The notes under the pieces were generated by a model. The model did no database searches. It worked only from the letters and a program-made list of their open reading frames with translations, and was not told the origin of the DNA. DNA of 64,000 nt. Origin: Canna indica. Its lineage: Eukaryota; Streptophyta; Magnoliopsida; Zingiberales; Cannaceae. This document shows positions 46,701-58,700 of this stretch, in pieces. The stretch is taken from the NCBI GenBank assembly GCA_034359265.1, contig CP136890.1, positions 86,081,501-86,145,500 of the forward strand, given 5' to 3'. The position numbers were made by a program, and so were the translations under genes. The first letter of the stretch is position 1, and every line of letters begins with the position of its first letter.

Positions 46701-49700
46701 TTTATTTCCAATTTTTGTGTTTCCATTTATAGGTCAATTTCCTAGAATAGATTAGCAATCTAATTTGTATATATATACATGCTTGTATCATATGTTGATC
46801 AATGAAAAAAATATTCCAGTTTTTCTCATAAGTTGTATTATAATTATTCTAATTAATAACAACATAATAAAAATATGCACTAATGTAATATAATTTATTA
46901 ATTTAAAATAATAAAAAATATTATTTATTTTATTTTCATAAAAAGTAATTGAATCTACATAAATTAATATTTAAAATAGTATTTAAAAATAAAATAATAA
47001 TTATCTATTTAAGATATGCAAATATTAAAATTAATTTAATAATTTAATATTTATATTCTTATGTAATATTATAAATGTTTAAGGACAATGTTGGAAAATG
47101 TCACGGGGAATAACATTCCTTGGGTTTGGGTTGAGGTAAGAAATAATATTTCCCATGCATGGGGAATAGTATTCCTTATTTATTTCCTATTATCTACCTA
47201 TTCATTGTTAACAAGTTGCAACCAAACAATGAGATAAGTGGGGCATAAGGAATAATATTTCATTCATCATCTATTCCATCCAACCAAATGCTACCTTAGT
47301 CTCTACCAGAATAAGAAAAAAAAAGGACCACCCACTTGTCATTCCCTGGTTAAAAGATAATGTGAATATTCCACTGTAAGCTAATACTCTTAGACTTCAT
47401 GTTCTGAATTGACCAGACCATCAGAAGCATTTTTCTTGTGTTATTATATTACCCTAATCTCGACAGCCAACAGTTAAATTATCTTTCTCAAGCATATTAT
47501 TCCAGAAGATGTGAACCAAAAACCATAAATCATCCCAGATTGGTCCATTCAACTATTACAATGCACAGAAAATCACTATAAACCACTCAGAAAAATTGTG
47601 ATCTGGATCCAGAGTAGTGCATTCCTAAGAGTGTTAAGGAATTAAGTGGGCCAAGCGGTAGATTGGAAGGAGGAGATGGTGAGCGGTCGAAAGGAAGAAG
47701 AGGAGAGAAAAGAGATAATGGATTTCACATGGATCAAACTATGAGGACTAAGTTGACTACATATAAGGACTAGAGTAAAGGGCATTAGAATCTGTTCCTC
47801 CCGTCATTAAATAACCAAATGCATCAGAAAAATATTCTTCCAGACTCCCGTTATAAAGAGAGAAACAACTATAATACATGAATAATAGAAGATTTAATAT
47901 TGAAAAATAAAAATTGTTAATCAAAGATCAAATTCCTTCCTATGCATGTACAAGGCCAAAGTATACTTAACAAATATGACTATCATGAAAAGCATATAAT
48001 AATACCTGGTGTTGATGTATTATACGAATCATAAGCATCAAACCAATAGCATCATAATAATTTGGAAGTACCGTGTTGAAATGTTCATCTATCACTTGAA
48101 ACGGCCCTGTAGAGAAACAAGGGAAATTTCTTAATGTTTCTATTTTTATTAACCAAATTGTAATTATTTTTAAAGAAAGAAAATATGATCAAAGACACAC
48201 GTGGACATGAGACCTGTTAAATTTGATTAGATGACCAAAAACTTAAGTTGTTAAGAAAGAGACCAATCTATGCATTTATATTTAGAACCTCGTGCTTTGA
48301 ATCCTTTGATACCATGTTAAATTTGATTGGATGACCAATTTTCCCATAAGCTTAAAAGTTGACCATCCAATCAAATATAACAATACCTAATGTCCATGTA
48401 TTCTTCACACGTATGTCATTTGAAGTACTTACATTTTAGTAGGTTAGAAATAGCTAATCAATAATATAAGTTATATCCTACTGCAAGAATGAACTTATAT
48501 AATGCAGTAGCTGCTAAAATATTGACCTTCAGCTCCTAATTATTGATTGAATCAAAGTGCATCATGAGTTACTGAGTTAGTCTAGGTTTATAAACAAATA
48601 TGTATATCTGACTGGGTTACATACTCATATTTGTTGATATTGGCATTTTCATGTACGAAAAAGGGACATTTACAATGACACGATACATGTTTCATTAGTT
48701 CATCATTTTTGTTGTGCTCCAATTTTCTTTGAGCAATTACCCTAAACCATAACATGAATAAGGAAATTCTTAGATCCATAACAGAAATTCCCAAATCCAT
48801 AACCTTTTTCTTAAAATCTACGAAATGCCCTCAAGTTAAGTTTGATATTCGATTCCGGACTTTTATAAAAGTCTATAAAATAGTAGGTTCCAGATTTATC
48901 AAAAGTGTGAAACTGAAACAAGTAAGACCATTTCATTATTTGTTTAATAACAATAACGATGATTATGATATATGCAGTGTTTTTAATGAGTTTATTTCGT
49001 ATATTGTTGATAACATCTAGAACTTATTGAGGATATAGTAGGTTCTAGACTTTCTTATAAATGCGGAACTAGTAGGTTCCATACTTTCGTAGAAGTCTGG
49101 AACCAAATACCAAACTAAACTCGAGGGAATTTTGAGAAAAAAATTATGAATATGAGAATTTTCATGGATCTGGAATTTTCCTGGTTTAGGGTAATTGCTC
49201 ATTTTCTTTCTTAAATGAAATACTATTTGAGTATGGTAAGTTTGATTGGTTGATCACTTATCAGAAATACTTAGCCTTCATGAAAGGGCCCAATTTATAC
49301 CTTACACTCAAGCTCAACATATTAAATTGACTTTTTTTTTTGAAGCAAGAAAACCTGGTATCTTATTCAAGAGAATTGAAAGATAACAGGTTATAAAGGG
49401 GAGGGAGATGAAAACGTTTTACGACATACTTAAGTAAAACATAAGCAAAAATAAGTAAACATGACACTACGACTACAGGGACAGACTACACGATAATATA
49501 TTTTGAGCAACCGATATAGAAACTTGCGGCCGCAGCGGCCAGCGTCTGAGAGGAAGAAGATTCTTGGCGGAACAGACGTGAATTTCGTTCAAACCATATA
49601 TACCAGCACCAGATAATGGACATCCGCATTCTGGACAGAAATATTTTTGAAGAAGAGCCGGATTGCAAGCAATATGAAGCATAATATATAGGGAAAAAAG

Positions 49701-52700
49701 ATGCACGAATGCAAGATAGGAAGCTTCTCCACCCAGCTTTGACAAATGGACACCCTTTGAATAGGTGAAGATGTGATTCATTGTTCCCCACACAAAGGAG
49801 GCAGCCTGTATCCGCTATGATTCCCCATGAAGCAATGCGATCACGGGTAAGAAGCCTATTTTTGAGCCATAGCCAACTGAATATGGAGATTTTAGGAGGC
49901 AAATTGTTATGCCAAAGAGCCTCATAGAGATGATCATATACTCCACGAAAAGATAAGAGGCGATAAACACTTCTTGTTGAAAATTGTCCATTAGAGGACC
50001 AACGCCAGCCGATAGAGTCGGAAGACATAGTGAGATGAATGCTGTCAAGATCTTGGACAAATGATGTAAGAAGCGTAGAGTCCACTGGGGATGAGAAAGA
50101 GATATCTCATTCATATTCGGAGCCATTCGAGGAGCGAGCTTCAGCAATAGAGCAATCCTTGATCAAAGCATGGGAGTATAATACTGGATATTTATCAGCA
50201 AGATTGCAGCCATCAAGCCATTTATCAGTCCAGAGTTTGATACGGAGACCATTTCCAATCATAAAAGACATACCCCGAAAAACCAAATCAAAGAGAGGAA
50301 CAAGATCACGCCAAAGAGGGGAGGCAGATCTGATGAAAGAATTGAGAGGCCAATTGCGAAAATCTCCATATAAGCAATTCATTAGGCGCACCCAAAGCAG
50401 GTCGTGACCTTGTATTACCCTCCATATCCAACTAGCAAGACGAGCGGAATTATGGTCGGGAAGATCCAACACTCCAAGGCCTCCTTCAATACGAGGGCAA
50501 GAAATAAGCTTCCATGGAACAAGACATATATCTTTAGTCGATTGATCTCCCAAACCAGCCCAGAAAAACCTCCGTCTTCTTCGGTCAATAATTTTTATGA
50601 CCCATGCCGGCGCCTTATAGATCGCGAGCATGTAGGCAGCCGTACTAGTCACCGTACTGTTGATAAGCGTTAATCTACCGGCCCGAGATAGGAGCCTTCC
50701 TTGCCAAGAATTCAGTCTGCTATCAATTCGGTTAATTAGTTGTAACCAATCAGTCTTGTGAAGTCTACCCAGCCGAAGGGGAAGACCAAGGTATCTTAGA
50801 GGAAGGGAGGCGGCCTGACAGCCGAATGAGAGAGCCACCTGTTCCGCAACTAGAAGATTTCCGGGAAGGCTTGTGACCGAAGTTTTGGCGGAGTTGATAG
50901 AAAGACCGGTGGCCAACTCAAAACACTTCAGGAGCAGCCGCAGGTTTTCAAGATATTCATTAGAGTTCTTGCAAAATATAATTAAGTCATCTGCAAATAG
51001 GAAATGGGTAACACCCCCTTGCAGTCGATGGTTTAAGACCCCGGAGATGAAATCATTTTGAGCAGCAAGGGCTAGAAGGCGAGATAGACAATCAACCGCA
51101 AGGTTAAAGAGGAGAGGGGATAACGGGTTACCCTGCCGCAAGCCACGCTTATGGCGAAAGGGTACGCCACTAAGACCATTTATCAATAGAGAGGAATCAG
51201 AATCCAATAGGTGATTAATCCATTGGCGCCATTTCAGGGAGAACCCTCAAGCCTCGAGCATATCCAGGATAAAACACCAGTCAAGGGAGTCGAATGCTTT
51301 TGCAAAATCTATTTTGAGTAATAGGCCATCCTCTTTGGCTTGATGACAGCCCCATATAGTCTCATGAACACCCATGAAGCAGTCTAAGGTGCTCCGCTCA
51401 GCCAAGAATGCGTGTTGATAGTGGCTGATCAAACGATCCATATACGGCTTGAGCCGTGAAGATAAAACTTTAGAGAAAAGGCGGATGATCATATTTTCAA
51501 GGCTGATGGGCCTGAAATCGGATACATGAGAAGCTCCATCGGATTTTGGAATCAACACTATGAAGGCGGAGTTAAAACGCCGCAAGCATTCTGGCCGCAC
51601 ATGAAGCTCATTAAAGATAAGCAGGAGATCATGCTGGATAGTGTCCCAATAGGCAACGAAGAACTCAGCGGATAGCCCATCCGGGCCAGCTGCTTTGTTA
51701 CATCCTAAATCACGAATGACAGTCTGAATCTCAGCGGCTGAGAAAGGGGAATCCATAACAATATTAGCCTCGGATGAAAGAGAAGGCAGCCCGAGAAGAT
51801 CCCAGTCTATCAGCAGGAGAGGCTTGCGTGGACAGCCGAGGAGCTTCCGATAGAAATTCCGGAAGGCATGTGCAATCACGTCCGCATCTGAGACTGATCC
51901 TACATCCGAGTCAATCTGGAGAATCCAATTCCTCTTTTTTTTTATAGAAGCTCATTGGTGAAAAAGTCTAGAGTTTTGATCTCCATCTTTTAGCCACCTT
52001 AGCTTTGCTCGTTGCCGCCAATATGAAGCCTCATCATGATAGAACCCATCTAGTTCAGATTTACTAAAACATATTAAATTGACTTTGATGAACTTAATTG
52101 GACTATATGTTTTTCAATTACTGGCACGATATATATGCACATGATCTCCTATTCTACCATGTTAAGGGTCTCTTCGTTTCGCATGTTTTTAACGTATAGC
52201 ACTAGAAAACAGCCGTTGCCCAGTGTTCGTTGCGAAAAAATACCACCAGGGACACGACATAAGTTATATCTAGGTACAATAGAGCCAGTGCTACCAATTT
52301 GGAGTAATAAGGCCCTGTTACTTCGGTACAAGGCTGGAAATTATACCGGTATCCTTGATTTCTCCAACACCTAATTTTATCACCCAACATTTCTCCTGTT
52401 TGTGGCTGTGTGTAGCGACAAAAGACGACCTTCGTATGGTCTATCTCTCCTCACCTCACACCATGCATGCAGCACCAAGGAGGCCCGTGTTGATGATGAT
52501 GCACGGCTACGACGCTGCCACTACAACCAGGGAACAGTGTGTCGTCAACGTAAGGCCTCCTAGCCACAGTGTCAACAACACCCGACCAAGGAGGCTATAG
52601 CGAAGACGCTGCGGCTAGGGGTCTGTGCATCATTGACGCTGGAGCTAGGGATTTGTGAATTGTCGACGTTGCGGCCTCCTATTTGCCAAGCACCGAAATC

Positions 52701-55700
52701 ACAGTCTCTTGGTCGTTGACGTTCACACCATGGTCTCCCTGGCCGCGTAGCATCGACGACATGGTCTCTTGGTCGCCAAGTGTCGGTGTTGCGTTCTCTT
52801 GGCCGTCGACACCTACGTTGCAGTCTTCCTAATAATACAATTAAAAACCCATACCATTATCCTAATTTTTGAAAAAGAAAAACAAGTTAATTGAACCAAA
52901 TTAAATTTTATGTTTAAAATTTTCAATTGAACCAAAGTTTTGATATAATATATGTGATTCAATAATACAATAATTCAATAATAATATATGATCTTGTCCA
53001 ATATGTTTTGTATGTATGATAAAACAAACATGTTAAGATATTAATTTACTATATTTATTTATTGTTGGTATTGGATAACTTAGGTTGTTCCTCTGGTATA
53101 GCATAACTTGTTCCAGGCTTATATATAGGCCTCTTTTCTTATTAATGATATCTTTTCTAGGCTCGATATGGTATCAAAGCCCTATGTTTTATTCTTTCTT
53201 CCCCACCCGCCGTCTCTCTCTCCCCCATTGCCTCGGACCTCGAGCCGACTCTCTCGGGCCCGAATCACGCCTGCTGCATCTCCAGGCAAGTTTCTTCCAC
53301 ACGCCCGCAACATCATGCCTCGTCCACTGCAGGCGCCGACTACGCGTCTGCCGCGTCGCCTCTGCGTCCCGAGACCCAGGCGGCCCCTTGCTTCCCTGCG
53401 TCCCGAGATGCACGGCGCCTCTGCTTCGCTGCATCCCGAGACTCGTGCCCTTCTCTTGAAGAAAAAAAGGAAGTCTCGTCGTTTGCGTTATTCCCCAGTC
53501 ACGTGCATGTGCAGACAGCTTCTCCGCCTCGTCGTTCGAGTCATCTCGCTGCCGCTCATTTTTTTCTTCACGGGTGGCTCACATGAAGCGTCGAGTCTCA
53601 ATTCTTCACGCGAGGCCCTGCTTTTTTGGTCTAGCCTTCACAAGCGGCTCATGCCGCAGCTTGATTCTTCATAGGCGTCGCAGCTTGATTCTTCATAGGC
53701 GTCGCAGCTTGATTCTTCAGTGGCCCTCCTTCGAACACTATTTCTACAGCCATTTGTCCAGGTGTTGTTTCTCCTCGAGCGCCGTTTCTCTACAAATTTC
53801 AACAGCATTACTACTTGATTTTCTAAAAGATTTTTTTTCGGCACTCCAGGTTTTTGGTTCGAACTTTAGATTTTTTTTTTGCTGTTCCATTTAAGTGCTG
53901 CTTTACTTTAAATATATCAAACTCAATGGTGGATCCCAAAACTATAACTCTCGGCACGTCTATAAAACTTAATGGCACAAATTATATTCTATCTCGTGCT
54001 TTATGTGTTTTATGTGGTTCCCAAAAGAAAACTAGACACCTTGATGATGACCCTCTTGATCTGGCCGACATTGAAAAATATTCTGATTTGAGAGGCAAAT
54101 GATTGTGATATTCTGTCATGAATGCTAAATAGTCTGGAGCCGCAAATTGCCTCAACAATTATTTTTCTTAACACAACCAAAAGCATGTGAGACTCTCTCA
54201 AAAGGATCTACTTTCAAGATGCAAACATTTTCAGGATTTACAACTTTCAAGATGCAACCATAGTCATGAATGCTATATGGCATCATACCGCCATATACCG
54301 CCCGGTATACACAATATACCCGATTTTTTCAAATACCGGGTATATCGTATACCGGAAACCTAAAAAACCGGTAAATACCGAACTTACCGTACCGTACCGA
54401 TCGAGATTTTAAACCATAATGTCAGGTAATAAGAACCTTTTCTTTGACTATAACCCTGAGTCTAACCCATTACATGTCTGCCGATGGCTCCACTTCTCCC
54501 TTACATGGCCTTGGCACAATCACTGTTATTAGATAGAGTTTTTTACCTTCCAAAATTTCTTATGAATTTAGTCTCCATTAGTCAATTTACCAAAAGTCAT
54601 AATTGTCATGTAACTTTTTTTCCTTCTCACTATGTGATACATGATCTAGAGATGAGGAGGAAGATTAGTGGGGGAGCTAAAACTAGAGGAATTTACCTGT
54701 TATCTACATATGTTCCCGTTGCCCACCACTCCACCGCATTCCAATGGCACTGTCGATTAGGCCATCCATCTATCATAAAGCTCAAGTCCTTCATCCTTGA
54801 GTTGTTCTCCTTTTAAATGTGAAGCTTGTGAGTTAGGCAAACATCATCGGGTGTCCTTTCCACAAAGCTTGAGTCCTCATAGAGACTGTTTTTAAGCTTA
54901 TTCATTCTGATATTTGGGGTCCTACTCCTGTAGCGAGTCGTTTAAGACTTTAAGGTACAAGTATTTTGTCACTTTTATAGATGATCACACCGTATGACTT
55001 GGTTTTTCATTTGAAATGTCAGTTACTTTCTATCTTGAAATAAAAAATAAGTTTGGTACCTCCATTAAAATTCTTCGAACTGATAATGCTCGTGAATACA
55101 GACTTTGTAAAATTTTGTGCCTCCCATGGTATTCTTCATGAGACCACATGTCCATACACATCCTAGCAGAACGGTATTGCTGAAAGCAAAAATCATCATC
55201 TTCTAGATGTGACAAGGACTCTTATGTTTCACATGAATATTCCTCGGTATCTTTGGGGATGTTGTTCTCACTGCTATGTATCTTATCAATCGTGTTTCCT
55301 CATCAGTTCTGGGGAATATGTCATCCTTCTCCATCCCGTTTCCTGAACAACCTCCATTTAAAATTCCACCAAAAACCTTCGATTGCATTTGCTTGTTTAT
55401 AGTCTTAGTCATGGTTATGACAAACTGTCCCCTAGAGCTCTAAAGTGTGTCTTCATTGAATACTCTCGCACTCAAAAAAGATATCATTGTTATGACTCAT
55501 AAGTCATCACTAAAAAACCTCTTTACCTCTACCGACGTTTCTTTCTTTGAAGATATTCCTACTTCACCTCTATGCTGAGTCCTGTAACTCCTATTCGGGA
55601 ATCTCCACCTCTTCCTCCACCTCCTTCTATTACCCATTATTCCGACGAGTCCTTGTCTCATTCTCCTCCCTGTTGGTCTATCAAAGGAGACAGGATACCC

Positions 55701-58700
55701 TGCCAGCTCCGACTCACTCTCAAGATCCTTCGTCCAATGTTGAACTTCCCATTGCTTTACGGAAAGGTAAACGAAGTTGTACTGCTCATCCCATTAGCAA
55801 TCATTTATCTTTCGCTCAGCTCTCACCCTCGCTTCGCTAGTTTGCTTTCTCTTTGTCTTCTGTTTTTATTCCCAAGACATACTAGGACGCACTGCTTGAT
55901 TCTAAGTGGAAGAGTACCATGGATGAGGAGATGGACGCTCTCAGATCCAGACGAACTTGGGATCATGTTATACCACCTCCTGGCTCAAAACGTGTCGCAT
56001 GTAAGTGGGTGTTCAGCTTGGATCCATTGAACGGTACAAGGCACATTTGGTTGCAAAAGGTTTTACACAATAATTTGGAGTGGATTACTTTGAGACTTTT
56101 CTGCAGTGGTTTGGCTCAACTATGTGAGATTCTTATCTCTCTAGCTATAAATCTGGGTTGGCGCATGCATTAAATGGATGCTAAGAATGCTTTCTTTGTG
56201 GGGACTTAACTGAGACAATCTTTACCTCTTGGGTATGTTGCTCAGGGGGGAGAATCTAGTGTGTCATCTAAAGAAAGTAATATATGGCCTAAAACAAAGT
56301 CCTCGGGCATGGTTTGACAAACTAAGCAAAATTGCATATACTATTGGGCTAAAATAATGCAAATATGATCACTCGGTTTTTTGCTGGATGTGTGGTTCTA
56401 GCGGTCTATGTGATGATATCCTACTCACTGGCAATGATAGTGATGAAATTGAGAGCAGTTAAAGCTCACTTGAAGAATCATTTCGTGACTAAGGATTTGG
56501 GTCGTCCGAGGTGCTTTCTCAGCATTGTGTTTGCCTATTGTTAAAGTCCCACATTGGTTAAAAATATGGCCAAGATATCCTTTAAGTAATTTGGGCAATC
56601 CTCTCCTCAAGAGCTAACTTTTGGAGTGAGTTAGGTCCACTAATTTCTTAACATGCTATCAGAGCCTATCCTGTGGTTGATATTGTGCCACCCGCAGATG
56701 TTTAGCCCTGCAAAACTCCATGATCCAGATGTCCAATCCTTGGCGTGAGGGAGTGTGTTAAAGTCCCACATTGGTTTAAAATATGGCCAAGATATCCTTT
56801 AAATAATTTGGGCAATCCTCTCCTAAAAAGCTAGCTTTTGGAGTGAGTTAGACTCACTAATTTCTTAACACCTATAATGAGACATGGGTGATACTTTTGC
56901 AAAGGAAATATGTTATGGATCTCCTGAGAGAGGTAAGCATGCTCGACTGCAAACCAGCCAGTGTACCTATTGATACAGGTGCCACACCTGAGCCTGAGGG
57001 AGATAGAGATTTCGAGGACCTTGCGAGATTTCCAAAGTTGGTTGGAAAACTTATTTATATGATTGTCACTCAACCTGACATCTCCTATGTTGTTGGTGTT
57101 GTTAGTCAGTTCATGCATCAACAAAAATATTCTCATTGGAATGCTCTATTAAAAATCCTACACTATGTCAAGAGTTCTCCTGGAAAAGGCCTGTGGTTGA
57201 GGAATGTTCTATCACAAACGGACCTGACAGCTTCAACAGATTATGTCGGGCCCGTCTGTGATAGAACATCCACCTCAGGGTATTGCACTTACATAGGAGG
57301 AAACTTGTCATTTGGAGGAGTAAAAAGAAGAATGTAGTAGCTCGCTCAAGTGCTGAAGCTGAGTATAGGGCCATGGCTTATACCATATGCGAACTAATGT
57401 GGGTCAAAAGTCTACTTGGAGAACTAGGGTTCTGTTTGATAACCAATCCACCTTTCATATTGCCAACAACCATGTCTTCTACGAAAGGACAAAACATATT
57501 AAAATCGACTGTTATTTTATTTAGGATAACGTTCTTTCCAAGAAAATTATCACGCCTTATGTCTCCTCTAACGACCAAAGTGCTGACATCTTCACTAAAG
57601 CTCTCAACTCAACTCGGTTCAAATTATTATGTGACAAACTGGGCATGATTGACATCTATGCTCCAGCTTGAGGGGTGTGATAAGATATTAATTTATTGTA
57701 TTTATTTATTGTTGGTATTGGATAGCTTAGGTTGTCCCTCTGGTATAACATAACTTGTTCTAGGCTTATATATAGGCCTTTTTTCTTATTAATGATATCT
57801 TTTCTGGGGCTCAACAAAACAAAAAATAGTGCAAATGATATTTTCATTAAATCGTCTTGTCATGTGTTGTGATAATGCAAAACAAACGATAGCACTACAT
57901 TTGATGTTTTGTATTGTTGTAGATAGTTTGCAAAGCGAATGGACCATATGTTTGACTAGGTAACCACTTATCCCCCCAAAGCTTTAAGCTTTTAGGAAAA
58001 GCCCCAATCTGTAGTTTTAATTCAATCTTCCTTTATTTTCATTTTCCAACTTATTTATGTCAAACCAAATTGAATAAGCTCTCTTTCTCCTCGGATTCTA
58101 ATAATTATAATCACTTCCACTAAGTTCTCTATTCAGTTCCAATCTCAGCACTGATCTTTTTTATAATTCCCTTGCTCTTCACCCAATTCTTTCCCCTTCA
58201 ATTCTCCACTTTAATATCCTACTCTACATGCTCTTTTTTATTTTTTATTTCTAATTCTTCATTCCCTACATTTCTGAATCATGTCATCAAATCATTTACC
58301 TAAAAATACTGATTTTTTTTGTATATATCATTCGTTATGTTTGAACAATTTTAAGTGTGCAGCATTGTAGCATATCCAAAGGGTTAGTTGATGTTCATCT
58401 ATGACAATCAATGAAGCAATATGTGGGCCTGTGTCCTGTTTCAACTTTCAATGGACAATTTCACAACCTTGAAATTGATACTAAATTTAACTATGAAGAC
58501 TCCAGAATGGTGCAAGGATGACACTTTAATCTGTGAAGTTGTGAACCTCAACCAACACTACAGGAAATATAAGAAAAGAAAATCGTTAAATGCTAAATAA
58601 AAATTATAAAAGAGAAAATTGCATATTAACAACTTCAGGTGAATAATCTAATTTAGCACAAAGAGCATAATTGAATACCTGAAAATATTTCATGGAATAT

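Larger units (their letters stand above)
37531..46828 (+). mobile_element. Copia retrotransposon 1 with 307-bp LTRs, multiply interrupted
   Basis: LTRs 37531-37837 and 46522-46828 both start TGTTGGAAATC and end in TCA, with about a dozen differences by eye. Flanks are taaat and taagt (4 of 5). A tRNA-Met primer site tggtattagagcc follows the left LTR and gaggggga precedes the right one. Coding remnants: gag start at 37941 ([15 protein letters not shown]), inverted gag (38043-38640), integrase tail, RT with YVDD at 40297, and RNase H split between 41008 and 46279. It is antisense to VPS52, inside its 13.6-kb intron. Confidence 0.93.
37355..47300. mobile_element. Older TIR element interrupted by Copia element 1
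   Basis: Left end near 37360 (tttttggttggatggaatga) and right end near 47275-47297 (attccatccaaccaaatgct) are inverted. Both flanks share the ggaataatatt/aataggaataa theme. The Copia at 37531-46828 splits it. Ends are approximate. Confidence 0.5.
53926..57650 (+). pseudogene. Copia 2 gag-pol remnant
   Basis: Gag start at 53926 ([20 protein letters not shown]). GAG-pre-integrase at 54484-54816 ([28 protein letters not shown]). Integrase pieces at 54880-55480. RT start at 55919 (ACKWVFSLD). Later RT/RNase H at 56888-57337 ([40 protein letters not shown]) and [11 protein letters not shown] near 57349. Many stops and frameshifts separate these blocks. Confidence 0.88.
53031..57816 (+). mobile_element. 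Copia retrotransposon 2 with short (about 140 bp) LTRs
   Basis: LTRs 53031-53168 and 57676-57816 share ttatttattgttggtattgg, a ctctggtata segment and ttattaatgatatcttttct. Perfect duplication AAACA flanks the element (53026-53030 and 57817-57821). Primer site tggtatcaaagc follows the left LTR; gcttgaggggtg precedes the right one. It carries a decayed gag-pol, a TRIM and a truncated ACCGGTA MITE. Antisense to VPS52, in its 10.6-kb intron. Confidence 0.92.

Noticed and set aside
53085..53674. Long Pro/Arg-rich frames at the start of Copia 2
   Set aside because: They precede the gag start in the leader after the primer site and show no domain; probably untranslated leader or captured GC-rich DNA.
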